64,000 nucleotides of DNA from Chanos chanos (Eukaryota > Chordata > Actinopteri > Gonorynchiformes > Chanidae). Made by a program: the position numbers and the translations under genes. The notes beneath the pieces are model-generated. The model ran no database searches and was not told the origin of the DNA. It was given only the letters and a program-made list of their open reading frames with translations. The stretch is from positions 23,391,984 to 23,455,983 of the forward strand of contig NC_044503.1 in the NCBI RefSeq assembly GCF_902362185.1, given 5' to 3'. The first letter of the stretch is position 1; each line of letters begins with the position of its first letter. Shown piece by piece: positions 46,941 through 60,060 of this stretch.

Positions 46941-48992
46941 CTGTTATGAACACATATTTAATAACATCAATGAAAAAACAAAACATAACTAAAGGGAATA
47001 TGTTGGGGTTTTTTTTGCCTCCATTTTCTGATTTTCCTTAAATATACCATAGATAAACCAGAGAATCACAGATCAGGCTAAATGGTTGGAATTTAAAGAT
47101 TCATAGTTTTTGTTGGTGGTAATTGATTGAATAGACAAACTGGTGTTAGGATCTAACCACAGTAGTCGCCTAGCCCATCAGATCTGTGAAACAGTTTATA
47201 CATCCCCTGTTTTTAATTTATTGATAAAATACCATAAGTAGACTCATGACTGTCTCCCTAGGGTATAAGCATTAGGTCAGACAAGGGCAGAAATCAGTTT
47301 GGCATCTGTTGTGATAGAAAAAGGGACAGAACTCTGAAAACAATAAAGAGTCTCAATGTGATTATGGTCGAAACATCAAAAGTAAATCTATCACTTACTG
47401 AAGTTTCCTACTATTAGGTCAATAAAGTCAGTAAGTTTAATGCTAACAAGATATACGGAAAACAAACAAACGAAGAATAATGCAGTTCAAGAAAAAAAAT
47501 TGTGATTTTCACATTTCCATGAGTCTATTTTAGCAAAAATATCAATAATTTTCAAAGGTATTGTGAACGATCAATGTGATTGAAAGACTCCAAGTCTTTA
47601 CTCAAATAGCTTAGCTTTTAATCGCAGTAGCCAATTTGAGGCTAGTTTGGCCTCTCTAGACTAGGCTAGGCTACTGAGGTTCATCAACAATGATTCATTC
47701 TCAGTCATTCTGATTACACACTGTAGTCACGACAGGAAATTATCATAATTTGTTGATAATGGAATAAGAATTTTCAATTTCTAAGGTTTAATCTCTCAGT
47801 CAGAAGAGAAAAGACAGGTATGCTGTCATGTTTTAGCTGTCAATAACTGTCATGAGGGCATGAGTGAGGATTGTTATTGTAGCAGATTTTTTGTGACAGT
47901 TGTCTTTGTTAGCTTGACAGTCTGTTTAAATTTTACTTCAACTTTCTGACCTAATTTCAATTTCTGATCAACCAAGATATGTTATTTTTGGTATGTTATT
48001 TTTGGTTTGGATAATTGCTTTGATGAAAATGGCCTATAAAAGGTTAAAGTAAGATGGGCTACCATTTTGTTCCAGTGAATTTTTATACCTCAAATAAAGA
48101 GCTATTGGAAGCACAGAAACGTAGCAGATGTAGACACAAAATGTAGAGAAAAAACAACTTAAATCTGGACATTTCAGCAGATGAATGTAGAGATCAATCA
48201 CAGAAAATAGGTTAAAACTTTTTTTGGTGGATGTTTGCCTGAAGAGAGGGCTTTGTCTGTGGTTAAGGACACCCTGTCCCCACCATTGTTAACATTATGA
48301 ATAGTTAAGAGACATTGCCCAGTGTTATATTTAAGAAGTCTGAAATTTCTGAACAAAGCATTGCTTCTGTGCACAATCCTAAACGAAATGGTATACCATT
48401 TAAAGACTGTTAAAGCAAATCCTTACACATCGTAGAATGTGTCACTTGAAAGCGTATGGGGTGTCATTTTTTTTTTTTTTTTAGTTAACACTTTCGTTGG
48501 TTTTAATGGTGGTCGGCCTGCCCTGTGATTCCTTGATGAAAACACCCCCCCCCCAAAAAAAAGAGAAAGCGGCTCGACACTCCATTGAGTCATTTGAATG
48601 TGTTTGTCGGAGTCTAAAAAAGAAAACCACCCTTTTGCAATGATTTGACAGTTTTTGGAAAAAAAGGGGGGAAAAACACCCCAGAACACTGAGACATTGT
48701 GTTCACACAGGGATAACAACAGAGATCAGCAGGTGATACTCTTAGACAAACTGCATGAAGCACAGCATCCTTAGACCACGACATTGTCATAAAAAGAAAG
48801 AAACACAACGTGCCTTCACTGTCGAGACAAAACTGTTTATACATGTCAACAATGAACTCAGAAACCACCATTTGACAGCACAAATTCTGAAAACTGAGGC
48901 GTTTACCAAAGGGTAACGTCCAGACCAGGCTGTGTTAGGCAAGTAGGTTATTACTTACAGTTTGGACTGTGAACGTAGCATCATTCACTTAC
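46941..48992 (-). other. Inferred intron in the cortexin 5' UTR
   Basis: The stretch lies between a - strand donor, AACAG|gtaagtga, ending the exon at 48993 and an acceptor, ttcataacag, ending at 46941. It contains no recognised coding exon. Poly-T and poly-C/A tracts occur near 48468-48565. Confidence 0.45.
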
Positions 48993-49300
48993 CTGTTGTG
49001 CACGAACAACTACAGAGGGTGCATCAAAAGGAGGAAGATGGGCATCGAAAATGAACCGAGGTTGACTCTGGTTCCATGTTGGCTGAAAGCCAGCTCGGGG
49101 CTTTTTGTTAACTTTACGCCCCTAATCCTTCGTCTGGCTCGGCAATCAAAACAATATCTTCTTATCCATTATTTTCAGCCTTGGCTTTTTGTTGTCCAAC
49201 TCCCTCTTTCTCCCTTTACCAGATGAGGATGTAGTGGTGTCTCATCACCCATAGCAACCAGTTGCCATAGCAATTTCTCCAAGTGTGTTCGCTGAATGCG
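48993..49300 (-). promoter_or_regulatory. Inferred cortexin noncoding exon 1 and promoter
   Basis: The consensus donor CAG|gtaagtg on the - strand marks the 3' border of a probable first exon. The sequence upstream to about 49300 is less AT-rich than its surroundings. No TATA box was noted on this strand, and the start site is not determined. Confidence 0.35.
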
Positions 49301-49539
49301 TGGCAAGTGTAAGAGGTGTGTGGTTCAGTGAGACACAGGGAAAACATCTACGTCTCTGTGTGACGGAGTGACGATGCTCCAAAGGCTCGCCGAGGTGTGA
49401 CAGAAACACACTAAATTTAGCCATCTGCTTTCAGTCGAAGCCCGGACTGGATTCATAGATTGTCAGTTGTCTCAGGTGATGTGCACTCTGGTTTTGGTAT
49501 AAAAAGACAGAGACATGCCTTTGGTCCAGCCATGATTTT

Positions 49540-49576
49540 TCTGATTCTCTTGTGACTCACTCACAAGAGAATCAGA
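49540..49576. repeat. Perfect 16-bp inverted repeat, 5-base loop
   Basis: TCTGATTCTCTTGTGA (49540-49555) and TCACAAGAGAATCAGA (49561-49576) are exact reverse complements around CTCAC. The transcript of either strand would form a strong hairpin. It stands about 250 bp upstream of the inferred cortexin first exon. Confidence 0.9.
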
Positions 49577-49979
49577 CAGCAGTCAAAGAATGAAATGGAA
49601 AACCCAAGGTTTGCTTTTTAAAAAGTCAGAGTAACGTTCTAGCAGACATAGAGAAATAATGTTTCTTATAATATTTAATACTTCCTGTTTCCAATCACTT
49701 ATATTAAGATCATTATTACTGATAAAAACAACAGCTGTGCAAAATATTTTCAGACAAAGAGCATAAAGAACATAATGTAAATACATAAAATCAAAATATG
49801 AGCTGAGCATACAATAGGAATAATAATAACAATAAAAGAATGAACAGTGCAAAACAAACAAACAGACTAACAAAAACAACAACAAAAAAACAAGCAAAAA
49901 ACAGGACATAGAAATCAGGTGTAATATGGTACATTTTTCAGAAATGACTTAAAACTGAACACAGATGCATCTGTGTTCG

Positions 49980-50290
49980 AGTGTGGAAGAAGGTGATGAG
50001 GGTCCTAACAGAATAAAAAAACCTGTCACTTTTTGTTTTTAGTCTTGCCAGCAAACAGCAAGATTCTCTCTCTGTCAGGACCTGAGCTTGGTTTCTGTAT
50101 GGTAGCCCAGAGGTACCAAAATATAACCTCAGACAAGGTCATGAAGAGTTTTAAATGTGATCAATTTGAAAATTTTAAGAGCAGTGACAGAAAGCAATGG
50201 AGAAAAACTGTAGGATTACTCCATCTGTTCTCTATGGATTATTGGATGAAAGCCTTTGTGGAATATGCTTGGACCTTTTACAGCTGAGAG
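49980..50290. mobile_element. Probable worn interspersed repeat (family unassigned)
   Basis: Phrases such as AAGGTCATGAAGAGTTTTAA and the surrounding text recall a high-copy teleost interspersed repeat in which a similar 'aaggtcatgaagggctttgt' motif recurs. No terminal structure, tail or target duplication was found, so limits and class are uncertain. Confidence 0.3.
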
Positions 50291-51965
50291 AGGGCAAAAG
50301 TTTTTGAACAGAATGAGCTTTCATTGGCTAAAAAATTAAAGTGTTATTTTTCAGTATCATGGAGAGCTAAAAGGCTTATTTACATTCAAGTTATTATTCC
50401 AGGCATAATGAAGAAACTGAAGATCCTTGGATATTGATTTCAATGAGATGAGAGATTAGTTCAAAACAGATACATTCTGTGTCAAATCGATAATCCACGC
50501 TCACAATGTCTGGGTAAAGGATTTCAGTATATTAACGGAAAACTTCAAAAACAAATGTTCTTTCACATTACAGTGACTTAGGGGACAGTGAATGTTAGTT
50601 TGTTTTTTTCTTCTTCATATTTTACTCTCGTTTTTCATTTATAAGACATTTTCATTCCATTCTCAAGTATTTCGGATAGAGACTCAACTGCTTCTGCACT
50701 AACCTCATCCTTTATTTTTAGAGACCAACACTGTTTTCATATTTAAAGAAAACATAAAACGAATGTGAAAATCACATTTCACGCACATCATAAACACAGT
50801 GTAAATATCCGTTTATTTATTATCCATCAGATTTCCTTCACTTAATGGAATAAAACCAGTGTCGCCAATCTGATGTATTCATTCACACACTCGTTTGTTT
50901 ATTTCCATCGTTATTTTCAACACGTCTAAAAATATGAGTAGGTGTTTATCCTGGGCAACTTCCCAATCCTTGCAATAACACACTCTATGACAAGTACAAA
51001 TGAAATTCATTAACTTTAACTTTGTGGCCCACCATAAAAAAAATCATCCCATAGGAATGGACTGATGTGTACAGTTACAGACTTTTAAATCATATCAAAG
51101 TTTAACTCATTTAACTCAAGTCATATCAAAGCTCATGGCAAGTTGTATGTTTCATGTTTGTATGTTTGTGGATTAGGAACTGGTTCTCTTCTAAACTGTG
51201 GCAGCTCTCCAGTAGTTAAAACAAAGCCTTTCATGTACAATGAAGGGTTTTCTGTTACATTTGAATACTGCTAGATAAACTACGGAGCAGGCTTGCAGTG
51301 ACAGAAACTGCTGTAAATACCTTTAATACAAAAACAAGATATCTAACAGTAAACAACACAAGAGTAGGGGTGTTTTTTTTTTTTTTTTTAAACATATGCT
51401 CGTAACTGCATCCAAAGCTATTTCAAACAAGCTTCTTTAGTCTTTTGTTTTCAAAAGTGGGCAGATTTTTTTGGAACAGTGTTTGTTTAGCCCTGGTCCC
51501 TTGTTGGCCCGTGGGCTGTTTCTATGGTCATTTTAATGGTTTCCATTCTCTGTTAATTAGTCCACCTGAAATCAATTGTCTCATTCAGAGGCTTTATCTG
51601 TGGAGTAATGCATGTGGCTCTCTAGAGAGGATACTGAAGAAAGAACGCAATGCTGAATTTAGCCCCCTCCCCCTCCCCCCCGTGTAGCTTTTTCTTTTTT
51701 TTTTCTATTATACATTTCATGAAAATTAAAAAAAAAAAGAAAATATTTGATAAGGCGTTGCATGTAGGAATTTTTTGGCACAGAGCAGAAAGCCTTTCAT
51801 TTCTTTCTTGACATATTTTGTTTTTTCTTTTTTTTGTTTGTTTTTGCCTGAATCTGAGATTTGACTGAGTCGAATGATCATCTTCTGTTTTAGCTTTGAG
51901 GCATAACAATGCCTAAATACTTCATATTTCATGCTACTGCATATTTCAAATGTTTTAAAATGGAG

Positions 51966-52016
51966 ACACACACACACACACACACACACGCACGCGCACA
52001 CACACACACACACACA
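51966..52016. repeat. (AC)n microsatellite with CG-containing centre
   Basis: An AC tract is interrupted by GCACGCGC. It is a potential Z-DNA stretch in the cortexin-sema6 intergenic region. Confidence 0.95.
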
Positions 52017-52555
52017 ATATCTTTCCTCCTTATGAAAGATGTTTTATTCAGAAATGTTTTTTTTTTGGGTTTTTATCCAAGCCACCACTAGATGGAAGTC
52101 TGTATCCATAAAAACAGAAGAGAGCAAAACATCCCCCTTGTCACAGAATGAATAAAGGGAGACAAAAAGCAGTGAAGGGAAAAAAAAACAAAACACAGAA
52201 ATATTGCTGGATATGACTGAATTTCTGGGGGGCAGTAAGCATATGAACGGGCTTTCAGTAACATCTGGACAATATCTGGACAAAAGAAAGCAGAGAAAGT
52301 TCAACAAATAGTCCATTTATCAGAGATTCACTGGATAGGGTGAGTTCACTGTCTGCCACTGTTTTCCTCCTGCTAAGTACAGAAACCCATTTAACATGTC
52401 ATTCTTCTCTCTCTTCCAAAGTTACCTCTGAATGCAACTCCCTTCTGTAGGAGCGCTGTTGGCTTCCCTTTCATTTTCTTATGGAAATGTTCCAACTGTT
52501 AAACATCTGGTTGCCTTTGTTTTTCATCATTTTGTAGTGACTGCACACATAAGAG

Positions 52556-52557
<2 letters not shown>

Positions 52558-52595
<38 letters not shown>
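52558..52595. repeat. (AG)n microsatellite
   Basis: A near-pure AG dinucleotide tract. A shorter TC tract of the opposite sense follows at about 52889-52912. Confidence 0.95.
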
Positions 52596-52599
<4 letters not shown>

Positions 52600-53259
52600 T
52601 GCTCTGGGTATGTGATTATGAATTGCAAAGACCAATAATCTTTGCAGCACTCCCAATTCTGCTGAGTTAGATTATTTGATTTAATAACACAAGAGGTACA
52701 CACACTCCTTTTTTTCATGAGAATGTAGTATGCAAGACCAGAAGGCAGGGAACAAAGCATTGTATGGGTCTATAAATTTTATATCTCTGAATTGAAACAT
52801 ATGCAACATTTTACATCACCTATCTGTAAAAAGGCCCTCAGAACAAAGAATGAGGTGAGTACCTCTTACAGACCAGGCCACCAGCCTGTTTCTCTCTCTC
52901 TCTCTCTCTCTCTGTATCGTTCACAAAGTAGGTCCAGTGGTGAAAACACCTCTACCACCCCTTAGGTTTCATCATCTCTGTTTTTTTTTTAAAAAGCTAA
53001 ACTATTGAATGAAATCACCTCAGATCTAAGGAGAAAATGAAAGAAAGGAGGGAAGGAAATACAACAGGATTAGATAGACATAGATAGAGAGAGACTGTGA
53101 AAAAGAAAAAAAAAATTGTCATCACCAACGCTAATGATCTTCAGTGCTGTGAGGCAGTTCAATCTTAAGGACGAACACTTCAGGAGATAAAAAAGAAATG
53201 ATGTTTTCCAGAGAAGAGGTTCTGAGTCATTAGATACGGGGAGGTGCCACGGTTAGAGA

Positions 53260-53560
53260 ACTAATTGAATGTCATCATGAACCATCGTCAACTGGGTCAA
53301 AGCACCACGTCAGCAATATCAGGCGCGTGGTTGAAAATATAAAGATAGGAAGATTAAGCTGTAGTCTCCGACGGAGTAATCAGACCTGATTAATCAGGGC
53401 TGAGCTGGCTCGTTATAGCGAGGTGGGCGTCACAGAATGTTATGAAATAAAAGAGAGCGGTAGGTGAATCGCGGCAGGGTAACATACACACAAGCAGCCG
53501 AGTTAAGTGAGTCAATTAAAAGTCGTGCCTTTAATTCTGTAAAGCGGGTAGCGAGGGGTG
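53260..53560. promoter_or_regulatory. Candidate distal regulatory block with TAAT palindrome
   Basis: This stretch is less AT-rich than its surroundings and includes a perfect 14-bp palindrome, CCTGATTAATCAGG (53385-53398), with two TGATTAAT-type homeodomain/PBX cores. It also has AGCACCACG (53301-53309), which resembles the left part of an RE1/NRSF site but is followed by CAGC rather than the consensus right half. No coding frame fits. Function is inferred from motif content only. Confidence 0.25.
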
Positions 53561-56500
53561 TCAACCAGAAAGCTCTGTCTAAGATTAACAGCTACAAGAA
53601 CTGGTGCACACACCGCTGAGGGAGTAACCACCCACAGACAACGCCAAGGTAAATCTAAGGAACTGAAGGGAAACGAATGAGCGGATCAAAAAAAAGCCTG
53701 ATTCCAATCCTCGAAATTTGGCACGCAAACTTGATAGCGCATGCGGATCTGTCTCAGAGCGCACAGTCCTACTCATCTGTTTTATGTCCTTCTTTTATAC
53801 CTTTTTTTTATGCACTTCCGACAATAAGTGGAGATTTCTCATGGTCCTCCTTCTCTTCGTAGCCTTACTACTTCAGAGCATCTTCAGTAAAGTGCACAAA
53901 GAAACAGCAGTATACTTACAGCCACTAAAAGACCATGAAGACAGCACTCAGTCTGTCATATCGTATTTCTTCAGATCACCTCTTTGTTTACGTGATGATC
54001 CCACGCACAAGCCTTTAATGGCCATCAGACAGCAACTGAAAGGAAAAAAAAAATCAAAAACAAAAAAACTGCTGTGTCATGCTGTGATTGCCAAAGGACC
54101 AAATGTTGTTGGGAAAACAGAGAGAGCCCTACAGCATGAGAACGTATTCCAGACAAAGTGATGGGGGTTTCTTTTTGTTTACACTCTGGTTACTTCCATC
54201 TGGAGGCTGCGTATTTCATGGATATACTCCTTAATTTCAAAATAGCAGCCCTACCACTTATTGTTGCACACTGGGTGACTGGCCCAGTGAAGTGCGATCC
54301 CATTTGGATTAAAATCCATGAGATTCTGACTGTTGAATGATTGTTAGGCATTATTGTTAATGTCACAAAGTCTCACGAAATGTGTCTTTAAAACCAGATC
54401 AAGGTCTTTCACAAGTTTTATTTTTAACAAATGTCTTTGAAGACCGGGCAAAGGCGGTTTTAACCGGTCCGGCGCTGGGTTTAGTCCAGTTGGCGCATGG
54501 TGTCCTGGCATGTTTTTTGGGAGCTGTGCTTGGCAAGTTAATTGGGGTGGTATGCATTAATACTAACAGAGACAGGTGGGGTGTGTGTGTGTGTGTGTGC
54601 AGGTTGGGGCACTCAAAAAGAAAGAGGCTGGCAGGCTGTGAGAGAGCGGCGTTGATGGGCGAGGGCAGGTGTCGCCCTCTGTCTCCGGGCGAAAGTTTCA
54701 AAAGTGCTGAGTAAAGCCTTCTCTCAGCTTTTGGAAAGAACTGGAACAAACTGACCCCCCTGTCCTACAACCAAATGGGGCGTGCCACTGGCAGAGGGGT
54801 ACCCGGGCATACTGGGCATACCAATCATATGTGGCATAGCTCCATACTGACCTCAGAGCTGTGGTTTGGCACAGTGCCCAAAGGTCATCAAGCCACATCA
54901 CTGCGTAGACACAAAAAGCTCTTTGAGAAGGGGCGGGAAGCTTGCCCACAAAACATGGTTTATTTCTCACAGGGTGCCATGAGCTAAGCGAGGGTTAGAT
55001 TTACATCTGCGCGTGTTATGTACATGTCATGTACAATCTTTGAAAAATCAAACCTGAATAGAGGACTGAAACATATCCATACGCATTCTGTTCTGTTAAG
55101 TATATTCAGTTGAAGGGAGGTAAGCCAATAATACCATGCAAACCAATCAATACCGGTTCGACTGTTGTGTCTGATCTGTTGTATATTTCTTCTTTTCACG
55201 GGTGTGTTGTGGTCTGTGCTGTGCATACATCAATGCTGAAATCCAATTTTTATGTGCAGAGAACTTTTACAAAAAAATATTGAATTTTAAGCTGGGGGGA
55301 TGAGTGTACAGTTTGTTCTTCATGTGATGAGTTCCTGAAAACCGTGGAATCTTTTTCAGGTTTCAGAGCTAAGAACTAATACACATTCTCTCCTCACACT
55401 GGCGAGTACTTAAAATCAGTCAGTCTCTGTTCTGCCTGCTGCAAACTCTTACTTTTCTTCACTGCTACGGAACTTCATCAGTGCACTCCAGGACTGCATT
55501 TATGCCAAATGCACAAGCAAACATTCTTTTAGGTCTTTCTTAGCTGTGTAAAATATGCAAGCTTGTACAGTAAACTCTGTTTGACTACCATGACATTTGA
55601 GATCACATGTTATGCTAAGATAACATGCTATGGGGGGGGCTGGCTGAGGCCGGGGAGAGATTGCTTTTTAGAAGTTGCATGAACGCTGATGATTGTGTGC
55701 TCACAAAAAAGCACAAGGAGGAAGTTTGGTGTAAGGTTTTTTGTTTTGTTTTTTTTGGTGGAAAAGCCCAGATTTAGGTTCTAATCTTTTCTGAGCCTGT
55801 CCGTGTAAGCGTCAGGAGGATGCGAGGAAAAGGTAACCGTGCCAAGGCACATCAGTAGACTTTCGAGTGAATGAAATCACCGTTCCCTCAGTGTAATGGG
55901 GAATGAGAGTTACGACATAAACGTCAGCCAAGGCTGGAAATCATGACCGGTTTTCTTTAAGGAGAAATGAGTTTGGACTTGGTCAGTTACTGCACATCAG
56001 AGCACAGGCCTTGCTGGCAGAAAGGAGGGGACAATCTCCTCAACGTTTGGCATTGGACCAAGAGATTGAACATCACTTGATCATTTTTAGATGTATTTAT
56101 AGTACTTCATTAAAAGGAAGATCTGGTTTTAGCTGTGCACTTTGGGCTACACACAGTCAGATTATCACAGTTCCGCTGTGGTGAAGGCACAGTAATGCTA
56201 GTACAAAGGTACTGAACAGAGGAAGGCCAAATCAAATGGTAAGAGGTTATCATTGTGTTGCAGTGCATCTAAAATGATTAATAATTCTCAGAGTTGGTTT
56301 AGACAGAGGTGGGGGTGTTGCTTTGAGCTGTCTGAATGTCATCCAGAGGATATTTTTCAAACATGGTTATGTCATTTCACGAAATCGCAAAAGCCTCAAC
56401 ATTTCATTAGAAGTCGAACAATTTCAAAATGCCAAAGGCCAGTAAACACAATTATAAATAAATCCATACTTTCTTTTTCTTTTTTTTTCTGAATGTTACA

Positions 56501-58740
56501 GTAAAGCTGTGTTGACACCGTGGTGTACTCTCATTTCTTAGCAGAGAAGACATCAACTAGATCCTTATTACTTTGAATAATCATGGAGCCATGAGGTTTC
56601 ATTGGGCTCTATGATTCATTTAAATGCTTTCAAATGTCCTGTGGTTTGTGGTCCACTAGAGTCTGTACAGCTCTTCTTTGGAAGACCTTCTGGAGAGGCT
56701 CTCTAGGCCAAGAAGTAAACTGAACGGTGCAATTTCACTACAGCGAGCTGACAGATTGATTTCGAGGTAATTTTAGAATTACGAATACGCCAAAGGAACC
56801 TCTGCAGATCCATGTGTAAAAGGATCGTTCTTGGAGAGATACTTGTAATGACAGAGGAGATAGAACGCTATCAGTATCACTTTTATCTGCCACCAGTGGT
56901 TTAAGTTAATCTCTGATTGAGATTCTTCTGGTTGACACGTTTAAGCAATGCATTTTATCCTGCGCAGCATCTGCAAATTATTCTGGTCAGCTACGTGGAG
57001 ATACTCCAAATTCAGCGAAAACTGGATGCACCATCCACTTCAACCTCAGCGTTTCTCCACCTGCCCATTCACGCAGTGCGACATGACACGCTTTTGAGTT
57101 TGCTTGGTTTCACGAGTATCCACTGCTTCTGTTTCAAGCCTTCTCCTCAGAAACTAGAGAGTGTGAAGACCAGTTGTAAATAAACAGGCTAATTAGCATC
57201 GTGGCTGGATTACCTGTGGTCAGTTTGAAGAAATTTTAGCAAAGGATCTTATTCCCATTGAGTGAAGTGGTTGGAGAGATCAGAGAGAGGATCAGTGGTA
57301 GCTGACGATACATTCGTGTGGTCTGCTCATATGTTCCTGGCTTCTCTAATCCCACTCGGACAACAAACAGATGGTGTAATCAGCATACATCTCCATCTGT
57401 AGTCTTTATTTGTGATGGATCTTTTGTTAAACTTTGTTCCAGAACCACAGTTGTCCTATCGCCTAGCCATAATTTCCTTGGTCAGCTCTTTCTCACAGAG
57501 AGGTTTGTGATGGGCATTTAATTGTTTATTGCCGGACTGAATGCAGCCAGTGGAAGGATCTAGTCTTTTTCGTTAAATATGACATATCATTTTTGTCCAC
57601 TTTTTGTGCCTGTCCAGCTTACTGGCTGTGGGACTCACTTACTTATTTACTGTCATGCTCTGCAAGGGAAAAAAACATTGGCTGTCTAATCAAAATGATT
57701 TTTTCCCGCTTATATGCGAAATTACATAACCAGACAACTGTAATCCATCTAATAAAAATGTGTTTTTTTACTACTAATGATGTGATTTCAACCAATGTAA
57801 GTTTGGAAGCTTGACTGCGTCCCAAACGAGGACATATACAAGTAACAAGCAATAAGTCAGGATAATTACAACATTACCAGTCATAATTAAATGAATTACG
57901 ACAATAACAGTAACATGTTAGAATAATAACACACAAAAAACCCAAAAGAAAAATCACGTAAAGTTATCTCATTTATTTGCTATTATAAGGAAAATACAAC
58001 GGTATTCCATAAAACCAGGTTCCAGGGCTCCTAAGGGCACCGTGCCCAGTGTTAGTAATTACAGGACTGAATCCATGAAAAAAACCCCCAAAAACAAAAC
58101 CCCAGAGCACATTTGCTTTCTGTACACTGTGTAATAAACAAGAGACCTCAATAGTTAGTACAACAGAAGCAGAGACAGAGTGTGTATTCCCTTTACTTTA
58201 ATAATCTCTAAGGAAATTCAAAGAAACTACTTCGATTTTATTTACTTATATATATGTTTTTAATACCCGACCAGGCCGTGCCCTGTATCTGACACTTGGC
58301 AATACTGAATTGGTAAACTGTTCATTCTTGACTTGAATATCAACATTTCAACTTGAAGATCGATATTTCTACATCGGCGAATCCTCGATGCATCCACTGA
58401 CATATCTGCGTTGGCTCCTGACATTCTCTATGATGTTGGTACCATTTATCATACCATTTCACATTGCACTTTGCTGTCCAAAAGGGCAGGATGGTACAAA
58501 ATAACAAGCCACTCAACTGACAGAGGACATTAAACTTTAAAGATGGCAGGAACCCATTCAGATCAGCACCAGATATCTATGGCAAAATGGACATACCATT
58601 TATGTGTATTTCTGTTAACCTCCAATAGAGCTGACCTTGAGCTTAGCCATAGCTTTCTAAAGCAGCTCTTGACAGAGGTGAAGCAGAGATGGTTTTGATA
58701 CAGGGCTAACTAATGTTACCTTCCTGAGGGTTAACATCAG

Positions 58741-58743
<3 letters not shown>

Positions 58744-58791
<48 letters not shown>

Positions 58792-58877
58792 CATTCTTTC
58801 AGTCTTTGTTTCATTCACACACACTCACACATAGAGAGAGAGAGACATTCTTTCAGTCTTTGTTTCACTCACACACA

Positions 58878-58911
<34 letters not shown>
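58744..58911. repeat. Compound (AC)n/(AG)n repeat with duplicated spacer
   Basis: AC and AG runs alternate with a spacer, ACATTCTTTCAGTCTTTGTT, that occurs twice (58791 and 58845 onwards) together with flanking CACACACACTCACAC. This is a two-copy tandem duplication of about 54 bp within a microsatellite. Confidence 0.85.
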
Positions 58912-58916
<5 letters not shown>

Positions 58917-59300
58917 ACCAAAGGAGAGTGGAGCCAAGAAAGCATTGTCTTTTCATCCTCTTGGAATTATAGTTTATGTATTCAACAACTGGCAACACAG
59001 CAAGTTCATAATCTGTTTCAATCTACCCTTCTAAAAGAACAAGAACCTTTTAAAAAAAAAACAAACAAAAAAAAAACAACCCAAAACAAAACATCCTATT
59101 CTCTCTTCAGTAATTTTTTCATTATACCTGTAGTGACAGTGCTGAGGCAAAGGGAATTCTGGAGAGATAATAAAGCTGTAAATGAGCTATTTTTCAAATT
59201 GTTAATGTTAGAAATAGTCTGTATGGATGTGCACACGGACACTACGTGAACATGGGCAGACACAGTCTGAAAAGCACCCAGTTGCAAAAAAAAAACAAAA

Positions 59301-59340
59301 AACAAAACAACAACAACAACAGCTACAACAACAACAACAA
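59301..59340. repeat. (AAC)n microsatellite
   Basis: An AAC trinucleotide repeat with one interruption (AGCTAC) lies close to the presumed end of the sema6 3' UTR. A C run follows at 59544-59559. Confidence 0.9.
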
Positions 59341-60060
59341 CCAAAAAGGGGGTCAGCATCAGGTAGTTGTTAAATCACATATAATAACTTCACACAGTCT
59401 GGGGATATCAAAATTGCCTGGATAGAAATATATATCTACAATAGATGTGGCAAGTACACACTATATATATTTTTTTTTTAAAAAAAAGGAAAAAGAAAAA
59501 AGAAAACACTGAACATAGCATTTTTATTCTTCTTGTCATTCAACCCCCCCCCCCCCCCCACCCCAAACCCCGCACACATATATTAAATAAGGCACAATTT
59601 ACACAAACAATTAAAATTTTGGCTAGTTATTATTCCTCTATTTACATCCCGCAAGCTACACTGTTAATAATACGAAAAACAATAAAATGCAGCCTTTTAC
59701 TAGAGAATGGGACTTGGTCAAGTTTTGATACTGATGCTTTGGAGGTTTACATGAGTGACTTAAAAAAAAAAAAAAAGAAAGAAAATTTAAAGCTTTGGAT
59801 AAATCTATACAGCCTAAATTTGAAGCTCCTTTCTGATATCAGAGTATGGTTAAAAAAACAAAACAAAACAAAAAAACAGCAATTTTTCTCCTCTTTCTAA
59901 GACTACTCCACATTAATTCCTCTGGAACTGATATATTTCGTCAATACATTTGATAAAATTTTTTAAGCACCGCTGGTACCAGCTCAAATTACTGTGTGAC
60001 CGGGAAAGGATGACATGGCTTGTTAGTTAGCCGTCATTTTGGTCATCATTTTTCTCTAGA

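Larger units (their letters stand above)
49301..60060. other. Long intergenic region between cortexin and sema6
   Basis: About 10.8 kb show no coding exon I can recognise. The longest frames (for example 53718-54161) look like chance. The region contains a perfect hairpin (49540-49576), a probable worn interspersed repeat (49980-50290), microsatellites at 51966-52016, 52558-52595, 52889-52912 and 58744-58911, and a GC-richer block at 53260-53560 with a homeodomain-like palindrome. In a setting between two neuronal genes it may harbour enhancers. Confidence 0.5.

Noticed and set aside
49583-49909. Hydrophobic 108-codon - strand frame
   Set aside because: Its Leu/Phe/Val richness comes from AT- and AAC-rich + strand sequence, with no conserved motif or splice context.
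53718-54161. 147-codon + strand frame with hydrophobic N-terminal part
   Set aside because: No family resemblance and no splice or promoter context. A handful of frames of about 150 codons is expected by chance in 64 kb of AT-rich DNA read in six frames.
59445-59900. 151-codon + strand frame
   Set aside because: Dominated by poly-lysine, poly-proline and similar products of A and C runs; it spans microsatellites and lies in the presumed sema6 3' flank.
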